From Faecalicatena_A orotica (GTDB taxonomy: Bacteria > Bacillota > Clostridia > Lachnospirales > Lachnospiraceae), in NCBI RefSeq assembly GCF_040545875.1, contig NZ_JBEPMR010000007.1: 64,000 bases of DNA; one strand, 5' to 3'. The translations under genes were made by a program, and so were the position numbers. Shown here piece by piece: positions 35,076 to 43,580 of this stretch (position 1 is the first letter of the stretch; every line of letters begins with the position of its first letter). The notes under the pieces are model-generated. The model made no database searches and was not told the DNA's origin. It was given only the letters and a program-made list of their open reading frames with translations.

Positions 35076-37150
35076 AATACTTCACCCTTTCTTTCCTGTT
35101 CAGCACTTAATTCTGCATGATATGGCAGCAATATTGTCCGCATGGAATCCTCATAGAAGCGGTACTGGTTTCTTCCGGCCTGTTTACTTGCATACAGAGC
35201 CTGGTCTGCATGAAAGAACAATTCTTCATATGTCGTACCGTTCTCTTTCGCTAAAGCAATTCCGATGCTGACTGACACATCCACTCCATCATAAGACCCT
35301 GATACGGTATGGAAGACACGTTCTGCCAGCCTGCCTATGTGCTCTTTGTATTCTACATATACTAAAAATTCATCCCCGCCGATGCGTGCCACAACATCTG
35401 AATTACGCACACTCTTCTTCAGCCGTGAGCCAACAGTCTTCAGCATCTTATCTCCGTAAAGGTGCCCGTACTGGTCGTTTACACTTTTAAATATATCCAG
35501 ATCTACAATCATGAGGGCCGCTTTTTTCTTCTTCAAACAGGCGAGATGCTGTTCAATTTCCTTGCGGGCATAATTCTTGCCGAGCAGTCCGGTCAGATCA
35601 TCATGCATAGCCTGCAGGGCCAGCTGGTCCAGTGTATTCTGTTCCTCATCATTGTCAACCAGTTTGCCGATGATCTTTGTGGGAGGAACATTCTCGTCCA
35701 GCCCCCAGATCGGACGGACCACCGCCTTATACCAGCGTCGCTCCCCTTTGATTGTCAGGCGGTAAACCTCACTGACGATCGGTTTGTCCGGCGTCACCTG
35801 TTTCAGGCGGGAATGCAGGTCCCAGAAATCCTCTTCGGCAAATATCTTAAATAATTCAGGAGAATTTCGCGGATGGGGCACACTTTCCGGTATCCCTGCC
35901 TGAGCAGCGCCCCATTCAGAAATAATCAGTGTATCAGATCCATAAGTATACTCGAACTGTATCTCTCTGGTCAGGGAGGCATAAAACTGGTATTTTGTCC
36001 TCTCCTGTTCCAAAAGATCCAGTGTCCTGTCAGAAACTCCGTAGTTATTGAGTCCCTCATATGTCAACTCATGTATCTGGTCCCTTGTTATTTTTCCTGC
36101 CGAGCGAAGTTTTACCTCGCTTTCCAGATGATCCTCCACTGCTTTTAATGCATCCAGCAGGACCGGATTAAATACACCGCATTCACCACTGAAAATCATT
36201 TCCAGTGTCTGTTCGTGGGAGTAAGCCGGCTTATACACCCGTTCACTTGTCAGGGCATCATATACGTCTGCCAGAGAAACAACCTGGGCCGCAATGGGAA
36301 TCTGTTCCCCTTTCAGACTGTCCGGATACCCTCCGCCGTCATACCGCTCGTGGTGCCAGCGGCAGATGTCTCTCGCCACCTGTACCAGTTCTTCATCCTG
36401 ATAGTAGGTAAGGTCTTCCAGCATCTCGGCCCCGATTACGCTGTGGGTCTTTATGATTTCAAATTCTTCTGCCGTTAATCTGCCCGGCTTGTTCAGGATT
36501 TCTCCCGGAATTGAAATCTTCCCGATGTCATGGAGGGCTGAGGCATTCGTCATAAGTGCAATCCTTGCCGGTGTTAAATGATACTGGCTGCATGTCCTTT
36601 GCAGCTGCCGCAGCAGCAGTTCGGTTATGGTACGGATATGCAGGACATGGAGGCCGCTTTCGCCGTTTCGGAATTCAACTATGTGGCTGAGGATATCAAC
36701 CATGACCACATTATTTTTTTCCTTCTCTAATATCTGATCTGTAACGATATTCTCCAGATACTTCTGTTTTGCATAAAGTTTCACCGTATTCTCAATACGG
36801 TGGCGTACGGTCATCTTATGGAACGGACGGCTGATATACTCCGCCGCCCCCAGATTATAGGCATGGTCAATATAAGCAGCTGATGTTTCGGAAGATACGA
36901 TAATGACCGGAATATTATTGAGCATACCGTCACGGTTCATAATTGTCAGTACATCAAATCCATCCAGCTTTGGCATCACAATATCCAGCAGGACAAGAGC
37001 GATTTCAGAATGGTACCTCTTCAGATAATACAGGGCTTCTTCGCCATCGCAGGCCTCCAGGACCTCATAGTCCGGAGTTAGTATATCTGCCAATATGGCC
37101 CGGTTAATTTCCGAATCATCGGCAACTAGTATTTTTGTATTCTTTGTCAT
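35036..37150 (-). CDS. Response regulator with HD-GYP, PAS and GGDEF domains
   Basis: A 704-residue soluble protein: receiver (ILVADDSEINRAIL; Asp in VLLDIVMPKLDG; residues 1-125), HD-GYP phosphodiesterase (HDIGKISIPGEIL, HHERYDGGGYP, residues about 150-350), a PAS-like region (about 390-510) and GGDEF (DDLTGLLGKNYA, DLDIFKSVNDQYGH, RIGGDEFLVYV) with the RxxD inhibition site (RNSD). It can in principle both make and destroy c-di-GMP under control of phosphorylation. Twenty bases after the Hpt gene and followed by the fusion lipoprotein and hybrid kinase, completing a phosphorelay. Confidence 0.92.
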   Translation of the reverse strand: MTKNTKILVADDSEINRAILADILTPDYEVLEACDGEEALYYLKRYHSEIALVLLDIVMPKLDGFDVLTIMNRDGMLNNIPVIIVSSETSAAYIDHAYNLGAAEYISRPFHKMTVRHRIENTVKLYAKQKYLENIVTDQILEKEKNNVVMVDILSHIVEFRNGESGLHVLHIRTITELLLRQLQRTCSQYHLTPARIALMTNASALHDIGKISIPGEILNKPGRLTAEEFEIIKTHSVIGAEMLEDLTYYQDEELVQVARDICRWHHERYDGGGYPDSLKGEQIPIAAQVVSLADVYDALTSERVYKPAYSHEQTLEMIFSGECGVFNPVLLDALKAVEDHLESEVKLRSAGKITRDQIHELTYEGLNNYGVSDRTLDLLEQERTKYQFYASLTREIQFEYTYGSDTLIISEWGAAQAGIPESVPHPRNSPELFKIFAEEDFWDLHSRLKQVTPDKPIVSEVYRLTIKGERRWYKAVVRPIWGLDENVPPTKIIGKLVDNDEEQNTLDQLALQAMHDDLTGLLGKNYARKEIEQHLACLKKKKAALMIVDLDIFKSVNDQYGHLYGDKMLKTVGSRLKKSVRNSDVVARIGGDEFLVYVEYKEHIGRLAERVFHTVSGSYDGVDVSVSIGIALAKENGTTYEELFFHADQALYASKQAGRNQYRFYEDSMRTILLPYHAELSAEQERKGEVLCAAEQKDGSQVR

Positions 37151-37170
37151 TGTTCAATGCCTCCCGGTAT

Positions 37171-37524
37171 CTAAGAATCAAGCACTTCAGACAGAACGGT
37201 ATATGTTTCCTTATATACCTCTTCTAATTCCGCAAAAGATGGCTGAATGTTGCTGTTATATCCCCTGCTGCGTAAGGATTCTGTAAGTACAGATGCCTTT
37301 TCCGCCAATATTGTAAGTCCCATGTTCAGTGCAATTCCTTTCAGAGTATGAGCCGCATTAAAAGCAGATTCATAATCCTCTCCCTCCAGCGCCATGCAGA
37401 TATCTGTATAACTCTCGTCCCTGACTAATAAGCTAATCAGCCGCAAAAGCATATCCTCCCCAACCCGATATGTCAAATCCACATAATTCCCGCCCAGTTT
37501 TTCATAGGCTTCTTTGACTGTCAT
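37171..37524 (-). CDS. Hpt phosphotransfer protein
   Basis: A 117-residue protein with the Hpt four-helix signature AAHTLKGIALNMGL carrying the phosphorylated His, near residue 57. ATG 37524 is chosen because AAAGGA lies seven bases upstream. First gene of the phosphorelay/c-di-GMP operon; expected to carry phosphate from the hybrid kinase to the REC-HD-GYP-GGDEF protein. Confidence 0.9.
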   Translation of the reverse strand: MTVKEAYEKLGGNYVDLTYRVGEDMLLRLISLLVRDESYTDICMALEGEDYESAFNAAHTLKGIALNMGLTILAEKASVLTESLRSRGYNSNIQPSFAELEEVYKETYTVLSEVLDS

Positions 37525-37655
37525 AAATGATTCCTTTCTACACATTATACTGAGTAATATATACCCGGCATGTGAAATACCAATAAATTTCCGACAAGTA
37601 TCCTGATATCAGGCATGACAAATGCAGGATCCAATCTTGGTTCCTTATCCAAATA

Positions 37656-37684
37656 ATTATAAAGTAAAGTACCTTATTTTGCAA
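37656..37684 (-). promoter_or_regulatory. Sigma-A promoter of the phosphorelay operon
   Basis: On the minus strand TTGCAA (37679-37684), a 17-base spacer and TATAAT (37656-37661). The leader of about 125 bases contains the perfect palindrome CCTGATATCAGG at 37602-37613, a possible operator. A second TATAAT closer to the gene (37546-37551) has no good -35. Confidence 0.65.
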
Positions 37685-37774
37685 CTAAAATAAGTGATTT
37701 CATGATTTATGTAAGATTACTATGTTATTATTTATTTCATATCAGTAATGTATATATTTTTATGATTATTATAT

Positions 37775-37805
37775 AAAAAGGCAGAAGCCGCCGCTTCTGC
37801 CTTTT
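37775..37805 (-). terminator. Intrinsic terminator after the GPH transporter gene
   Basis: On the minus strand GGCAGAAGC and GCTTCTGCC form a perfect stem with a GGCG loop, followed by TTTTTATAT, thirteen bases after the stop codon. Confidence 0.92.
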
Positions 37806-37818
37806 CCCACACATTATT

Positions 37819-39207
37819 TTATTCTGCTGATATCGTATGTTTTGCTTTATCCCTTTCAGTCAGGCGTTTTCTGACTCCTTCCATGTATCCCGGTTTGTCC
37901 AGATTATAGATTAACAGTGGAATAATTCCAATGAAAAAGACAATACCCGGAAGCAGGTTAGCTGCCAGATTAATTCCTTTCTGGATATGCGGGGTCATCT
38001 CCACACCGCCTGCATATCCGAACGCCCCCATGACTAACAAAAACAGAGAGTTCGCGATTGCTGTAGCCACCTTGATTGCACAGCCCTGGAATGAGAAAGC
38101 CATTCCATCATTACGATATCCATATTTGTCATCAAAATCATCGATTGCATCAACCATCATGCCTGCCCCGCATGGTCCTGCCACATAACCCAGTCCATAA
38201 ACGATCAGAATCACAAAGTCAAACACAATATTCTCATACGGGCCTACGAACAGGACAATCAGCGCGCCTCCCTGAATGATCATGGATAGAATCCCTACAT
38301 TTCGCTTGCCGAACCGGTCGATAATTTTCGGTGTAAATGGCATAATCAGGGTTCCGACGATCATCTGCATCATCATAAATACGGTTACAAATGTAAAATT
38401 CTGTACGCAATATAAATAGAAGTAAACGGCAACAGAAATACGTCCCAATATACCAAACATATTGAAGAAACTGTAAAGCATCGCACATACCAGATTCTTG
38501 TTTTTAAATACCAGTTTCAGACCTTCCCTGACTTTTCCCTGACTCTCTTTCTTCACCGTAATCCGCTCTTTTGACAGAACTGCAACTGCCCAGAACATCG
38601 GCAGGGCGATAGCCGCCAGTAAGACAGCCGTGGCCTGGTACCCTGCGGCCTGGTCTCCCTTTCCAAACCAGAGAACCAGTTTCAGTACAAAGAGGTTCAA
38701 TACGATCTGGCCGATCGTCATACCCATCATCTGTGCTGCATTCAATTTGTTAATTTCCTTTGGGTCACGCGTCATAACAACCGGCAGCGCCGTGTACGGC
38801 ACATTTGTCATTGTATAGGACATACCCAGGCCGATATATGTAATATAAGCATAAGCCAATTTCGCAGGTCCGCCAAATCCCGGTACGGTAAACGTCAGAA
38901 CTGTGAATATTACAAGGAAAATCGCCCCCACGAAAATGTACGGTCTGAATCGTCCGTATTTCGTGTGTGTACGCTCCATCAGAGTTCCCATCATCGGGTC
39001 ATTGATTCCATCCCAGATCTTGGCAACCAGCATTAACAACGCAACTGCCCCTGTTCCCAGGCCGAATACATCTGTATAAAAAATGGAAAGATAAGTACTG
39101 ACCATTGTCCATGATAACTGGGACGCAAAATTCCCCAGACCATATACAAAATAGTGCTTTGCAGTTAACGGGGCCATACCATATTCATTCAAATTATTTT
39201 CTTTCAT
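37819..39207 (-). CDS. GPH family sugar/glycoside:cation symporter (MelB-like)
   Basis: A 462-residue membrane transporter with about twelve membrane segments. The glycoside-pentoside-hexuronide family signature AKIWDGINDPMMGTLMERT holds the acidic residues that bind the coupling cation in MelB. It follows the flavodoxin-zinc-ribbon gene by 48 bases and ends at a strong terminator. The family imports glycosides with Na+ or H+; given the C-glycoside locus next door, a plant glycoside is likely, by inference. Confidence 0.92.
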   Translation of the reverse strand: MKENNLNEYGMAPLTAKHYFVYGLGNFASQLSWTMVSTYLSIFYTDVFGLGTGAVALLMLVAKIWDGINDPMMGTLMERTHTKYGRFRPYIFVGAIFLVIFTVLTFTVPGFGGPAKLAYAYITYIGLGMSYTMTNVPYTALPVVMTRDPKEINKLNAAQMMGMTIGQIVLNLFVLKLVLWFGKGDQAAGYQATAVLLAAIALPMFWAVAVLSKERITVKKESQGKVREGLKLVFKNKNLVCAMLYSFFNMFGILGRISVAVYFYLYCVQNFTFVTVFMMMQMIVGTLIMPFTPKIIDRFGKRNVGILSMIIQGGALIVLFVGPYENIVFDFVILIVYGLGYVAGPCGAGMMVDAIDDFDDKYGYRNDGMAFSFQGCAIKVATAIANSLFLLVMGAFGYAGGVEMTPHIQKGINLAANLLPGIVFFIGIIPLLIYNLDKPGYMEGVRKRLTERDKAKHTISAE

Positions 39208-39255
39208 CTTTATCTCCGCTTCCTAACATAGTGTTTAAGTTTTCCTAATGCTGCC

Positions 39256-40227
39256 TTACATGTTTGCGATTGTTTCCTCGAATCTCTCGTATTTTTCCAT
39301 CATCTTCGGAAGCACATCTTTGTTAGCAACCAGTTTCGGAACACAAACTTTTATCATATTCTGAATTTCATTGTAGTGCTCGTAAATTCCAGTGTTTGTA
39401 TACCTTGCCCTTGCAATCTCTTCTTCTGGGAAATCAACCTTTACTTTGTCACCTTCCACAGAAAGTTCACCCCAGATTCCACAGATCGGGCACTCTACTT
39501 TTGTAGTGCCGTTCATACTCAGAAGCGGATTATGGCATACCGGGCAGACCCCTTCATCGCCAACCCATTCCTCACATTCATCATAAGGCTTTCCGATAGA
39601 CCGGGCAACTGCATCTCCCAGTTTCGCACACTGCTCCATCAGCGCCGGGTCAAACAATGGGTGTCCCGTTCTTCCCTGGTCATAAGCGTCCACATGTCCT
39701 ACACATTTCATACAGAAAGAGAATGAAAATAAATCCAGCATAGGCAGTCCCAGTGAAACCCAGTTGTGTGTCTGTGCCCCTCCTACGGAAATGTATCCCA
39801 CATAACGGTCCTTAAAGTACCTCAGATCCAGAAGCTCGTCCTCAGACTTACCTTCTGCAATACGCTTCTTATTCTCTTCCAAAAGTGCCGCCCTGTCATG
39901 TGACGGGCCAAAACGGTCCACAAAATTCTTAAACTGTCCTACGATTCCAACTGCATAAACCGGAGCTGCAATAATAATACCATCTGCATCCAGACACGCC
40001 TCTTCCAGAATATGGTAATCATCCTTCATACAGCAGTGAATCTCCCGTTCCCCCTTGTCACGGTTACGGCTGCAGTAATCACATGCCCGGCAGTGTCCGA
40101 TATCCATACGGATCGTATTGATAAACTGCACATCAGCACCTGCCGCTTTCGCTGCAAATAACGCCTCTTTTACCATCACATCGCTGCGCTGGTTTTTTCT
40201 TCCAAAAGAAATACCCAATACCTTCAT
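39256..40227 (-). CDS. NADPH-dependent FMN reductase-like flavoprotein with zinc ribbon
   Basis: A 323-residue protein. Residues 1-200 are a flavodoxin-like FMN-reductase domain (MKVLGISFGRKNQRSD, APVYAVGIVGQFKNFVDRFGP) containing the cysteine cluster CRACDYCSRNRDKGEREIHCCMKDD seen in iron-sulfur flavoproteins. Residues about 228-260 hold two CxxC pairs (CPVCHNPLL, CPICGIWG), a zinc ribbon or rubredoxin-like module. A clear paralogue lies at 55832-56749. GGAGG precedes the start. Co-transcribed with the GPH transporter. Substrate unknown; keto-sugar or aglycone reduction fits the setting. Confidence 0.82.
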   Translation of the reverse strand: MKVLGISFGRKNQRSDVMVKEALFAAKAAGADVQFINTIRMDIGHCRACDYCSRNRDKGEREIHCCMKDDYHILEEACLDADGIIIAAPVYAVGIVGQFKNFVDRFGPSHDRAALLEENKKRIAEGKSEDELLDLRYFKDRYVGYISVGGAQTHNWVSLGLPMLDLFSFSFCMKCVGHVDAYDQGRTGHPLFDPALMEQCAKLGDAVARSIGKPYDECEEWVGDEGVCPVCHNPLLSMNGTTKVECPICGIWGELSVEGDKVKVDFPEEEIARARYTNTGIYEHYNEIQNMIKVCVPKLVANKDVLPKMMEKYERFEETIANM

Positions 40228-40356
40228 ATTTTCCCTCCATTTGTAAATTTTCTTTGTATCTCTACTCTACACTTTTTTGCATAATTCCGCTTTTCTGACA
40301 CTCCTGTATCAAGGGGAGAATTTTTGCCTTTATTTTCAGCCCCCATCAGGAACAAC

Positions 40357-40382
40357 AAAAAAAGAAGAACATTTTTTGTTCT
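40357..40382 (-). terminator. Minus-strand terminator upstream of the flavoprotein gene
   Basis: On the minus strand AGAACA-AAAAA-TGTTCT is followed by TCTTTTTTT. It would end transcripts arriving from the AraC gene and the structured region before the flavoprotein gene. It lies inside a longer imperfect hairpin closed by CCCCC/GGGGG around 40340-40398. Confidence 0.55.
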
Positions 40383-40424
40383 CCAAATACGGGGGCAGGA
40401 CTGAGCTTTTTTCAGATAACAGAG

Positions 40425-41040
40425 TGGGGCGCTGATGACGGGATGGGGGATGCTCCTGCGGGGGCCTGTGTGCTGCTTCTGCATCCTGAACGCGTGCTAA
40501 GAAGCTGTAAGTGAAAAAACGGGAAAAAGGAAGGTACACCCCGCCATCAGCTGGCTCATCCAGTCAGAAGGAAAAACCTCATTCCTTCGAAAGTGCTTCT
40601 CAAATAATTCATTCATCAAAGTTCCTATGACGTATATTATCAAATACCCATTGCCTGTACACTGCATATGGTTTCAGCTCCCTCCTAAAAACGAAGCGAG
40701 CTATAGCTGGATGAACCAGCTTCATGAGAGGATGGCCGGGAAGGGCACGGGGCTTTGCATATGCGGTTTCGATTTGCTAAAATGAGCTTACTGCTTCTTA
40801 ATCAAACCATGCCGGAAATATGAGAGAAAACTTGATCACCAAATCAAGTTTTCACAGAACCCAGCGCGAGAAATCATCAGATTTCTTGTGATGTGTTCTG
40901 TGTGCTCATATTTCCGGCATGGTTTGATTTAGAAGCAGTTGGCTTATGGAGTGCAAATCGAAATGGCATATGTAAAGCCCCGTGCCCTTCCCGGCCATCC
41001 TCTTATGAAGCGTCCTCCCCACCCGACAACCGCGCCCTTT
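40425..41040. other. Gene-free stretch with nested long stems: candidate large structured RNA or inverted-repeat element
   Basis: The interval 40228-41040 holds no credible gene. GGGGCGCTGATGACGGG (40427 on) pairs roughly with the complement of CCCGACAACCGCGCCC (41022-41037). Inside, AGCTGGCTCATCCAG (40549-40563) pairs with CTGGATGAACCAGCT (40706-40720), and then comes the 105-base repeat described separately. A T5 run directly follows the closing GCGCCC on the plus strand. The nested layout (outer stem, two inner arms) is typical of large bacterial RNAs, but I cannot match it to a known class, and an inverted-repeat mobile remnant is not excluded. Confidence 0.55.
40720..41010. repeat. 105-base imperfect inverted repeat capped by two hairpins
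   Basis: Left arm 40720-40824 and right arm 40905-41010 are about 90% complementary. The 80-base tip contains two perfect hairpins: GAAAACTTGAT/ATCAAGTTTTC (40826-40853) and CACAGAAC/GTTCTGTG (40853-40902), the latter enclosing AGAAATC-ATCA-GATTTCT (40869-40886). At least five arm differences would be G-U pairs if the plus strand were RNA, whereas on the minus strand they would be C-A mismatches, which favours a plus-strand RNA. Confidence 0.85.
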
Positions 41041-43437
41041 TTATAAGCTGTACTGGTATTGTATATCCAACATTCTGATTTCCTGTGCTTTGAGCACGTT
41101 CTCGATTTCCAGCACCCCGTCTTCTACCAGTACGGTTCTCATTATAATTGACGGTATGGCACTGTTTTTCAGATATTCCAGTTCTTCTTTGGCGAGTCCT
41201 TTTGTATAGTCCATCTGTTTCCAAAGATCCTGTACACTTCCGTTCTCTTTGTTGACATAATGCATTTTTACGATATAGCTGCCGTTTTTCACATTGCTGA
41301 TGCAGAATTTCCTCTCGAGCGGGTCCATGTCTTCCATGTAGTTGTCCAGCTCCCGGACCTTGATCTCGTCTTCTTCCGTAAATACATATCTGGAAGAAAG
41401 TTTTTTGAAATTATGGCAGCCAATGACATAGCGCCCACGCTTATTTGTTGTTACGATAGCGTTTTCATCCTTATAGATGACATAAGGCAGAAGCCGGTTT
41501 ATGAAAGAGAAGGCGTAGAATGATGGCTTGCGGATGCCGTCCCTGGAGATCAGGCCTGAATCTCCGTTTAGTATGGTATTTGTGTCATAGTAATCGGAAT
41601 ACAGATCCAGCGCATGCCAGTACGCCATAAAATCTACTGTACCTTCCATGTCAATATAGTTTTTCAGGATATAGGCCCCCTGTTCGCAGCTGTCGTTCAG
41701 GACGTTGCGGTTGGAAATGGTAAAATTCCATTCATCAACATGAAGCTCTATATTCCCAATTCCGCTCTCATCCATAGCATTCTGCAGGATATCAATCTGA
41801 TTCTTCATATATTTGCTGTCGATTGATTTTCTGCCATATCTTGTCTCATGGTCTGTAACTGCAATATACTGGAAGGAACAGACAGAGAAGAAATCCGGGG
41901 TGATGTTCCGCTGTTTCCATAAATTTAGTATATTACTGCATACGTCTAACTCATACCCGAGTATCAGGCTGGCACCCCCGACTCGGATGTCTGGGGAAAT
42001 TTCTTTCAGTGTCCTGTAAATCATCTCAAAATATGGATAATATTTCCCTTCAGCCTCTGTCATATTGAGCTGTGGATCATTCCAGTATGCAAAATACCAG
42101 CTCTCCAATTCTTCTATCCCGTACCGGTTAACCAAATGGGTACAGAGCTGTTTCATGATTTCTTCAAAAACACTGTACTGATAGATTTTCCGTTCCTCTT
42201 CCTGTCCCTTAACGCTCCGCTCCGGGGTATACATAAACAACGTCGGCTTATGTCCCAGTTCGAGGTATGGCTTCATGTGGTTCTCAACCATAAAATCCAA
42301 TACCAGATCCAGTTTTCTGAAATTGTAGCCTTTTTTCTCGAGAAAACAATGTTCCTTTGAGAGAATATTCCATATTTTTACATATTGGATTCCCGTCGTC
42401 TGCTTCAGTTCTTTAAGCTGTTCCTGTACATCTGACTGCAGGATGGTGTATGCATCCCCAAGCACGACTGCTTTTCCAAAGTCGTTGGTCTTTCCGGTTA
42501 TCACGGCAGCATCCATATGGCATATCCGGGAATCACTGATTTCCGCCTCGTCTTCCTGCCTTTTTAATTTCAGGTATTCAACAATCTTGAGTTCTTCCTC
42601 TTTTGTAAGTTCCCGCCTGTCCCGCGGTGTGGAATTTTCCTCCTGCATTAGCTTCCGGTATTCACTGGGCGACTCCCCGTGTACGTCACGGAACGCTTTG
42701 GTAAATGCGGCAGAAGTAGGAAATCCATTGTCCATTGCTATATGAGTAATATTCTTTTTGGAGTACAGAAGTTCATCTACGGCGTGAAACAGGCGTACAT
42801 TGTTCAGATATTCCATAAATGTCAGGCCGAGGTGTTTCTTTATGTATTTAGAAAGATATGCATTCGAAAGAAACAGCCTGTCTGCCAGATCGTTCAGGCT
42901 GATCTGGCTCTGGTAATTTGCCTGAATATAGTTTTGAATCTGCCGTATCCGGACGCGGTCCTGAGAATCCTCTACATTCAGACGGATGTCGTCTGACTTC
43001 ACGAGGAAATTGCCTGCAAGCACATACAGTGTTTCATAATAAAGGGCATTCATGCGGAGTGCATCCTTATTTTCCTGTTCAAAATAACGGTCTATAATTT
43101 TGTCCAGAAGTATTCTCAGTTCCTGAAAGGCTTCATTCTTGTCAATAACCGAATTACACCAGAAAAGGAGCTGCATGGATCCAAGCTGTTCCGCCAGCAG
43201 ATGGAAGTCTATCTCAAATCTTGCCATCAGCAATTCCCCTTTTGCTGCCAGGGTATGGCGTTTATTGGCATTGATTAAGAGAATATCCCCTTTTTTCATC
43301 TGGTAAACTGCATCATCTATCTTCACCTCAAAATGTCCGCTCAGCAGATAGAACAATTCCGGATCCTGATGATAGTGGGTACATACCTCCGGCTCTGTCA
43401 GAAAATAAAGCTGCATCAATTTCCGCCTGTTATCCAT
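41041..43437 (-). CDS. AraC regulator fused to a catalytically altered GH39-like domain
   Basis: A 798-residue regulator: cupin (HYHQDPELFYLLSGHFEVKI, residues 20-75), AraC helix-turn-helix pair (residues about 165-265) and a GH39 xylosidase-like TIM barrel with trailing beta domain (residues about 325-798). In active GH39 enzymes the acid/base Glu sits in WNEPN; here the motif reads WNDP (452-455), with Asp454 in place of Glu and no Asn after Pro. The nucleophile motif is kept (HVDEWNFTISNRN, Glu569). The domain is therefore probably a sugar or glycoside sensor. GAGGAG precedes the ATG. It sits at the end of the C-glycoside operon and has a paralogue at the window's right end. Confidence 0.88.
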   Translation of the reverse strand: MDNRRKLMQLYFLTEPEVCTHYHQDPELFYLLSGHFEVKIDDAVYQMKKGDILLINANKRHTLAAKGELLMARFEIDFHLLAEQLGSMQLLFWCNSVIDKNEAFQELRILLDKIIDRYFEQENKDALRMNALYYETLYVLAGNFLVKSDDIRLNVEDSQDRVRIRQIQNYIQANYQSQISLNDLADRLFLSNAYLSKYIKKHLGLTFMEYLNNVRLFHAVDELLYSKKNITHIAMDNGFPTSAAFTKAFRDVHGESPSEYRKLMQEENSTPRDRRELTKEEELKIVEYLKLKRQEDEAEISDSRICHMDAAVITGKTNDFGKAVVLGDAYTILQSDVQEQLKELKQTTGIQYVKIWNILSKEHCFLEKKGYNFRKLDLVLDFMVENHMKPYLELGHKPTLFMYTPERSVKGQEEERKIYQYSVFEEIMKQLCTHLVNRYGIEELESWYFAYWNDPQLNMTEAEGKYYPYFEMIYRTLKEISPDIRVGGASLILGYELDVCSNILNLWKQRNITPDFFSVCSFQYIAVTDHETRYGRKSIDSKYMKNQIDILQNAMDESGIGNIELHVDEWNFTISNRNVLNDSCEQGAYILKNYIDMEGTVDFMAYWHALDLYSDYYDTNTILNGDSGLISRDGIRKPSFYAFSFINRLLPYVIYKDENAIVTTNKRGRYVIGCHNFKKLSSRYVFTEEDEIKVRELDNYMEDMDPLERKFCISNVKNGSYIVKMHYVNKENGSVQDLWKQMDYTKGLAKEELEYLKNSAIPSIIMRTVLVEDGVLEIENVLKAQEIRMLDIQYQYSL

Positions 43438-43580
43438 ACTTTACTCCTCGTTTTCGTATATCACATTTTAGTTTTCATTATATATCTGATTAATCGTAGT
43501 ATCTCTATCAATCATCTTATTTTATATTGCACTTATTTTCAAGCGAATTCTTAAAAACGAAAACCAAATAATTTTATATC

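Noticed and set aside
37602..37613. CCTGATATCAGG as a terminator
   Set aside because: The palindrome has no loop and no T-run; it is more likely an operator or chance symmetry in the phosphorelay leader.
40224..40539. Two short minus-strand frames in the gene-free stretch
   Set aside because: They cross the terminator hairpin and repeat stems, have no ribosome site and no recognisable protein features.
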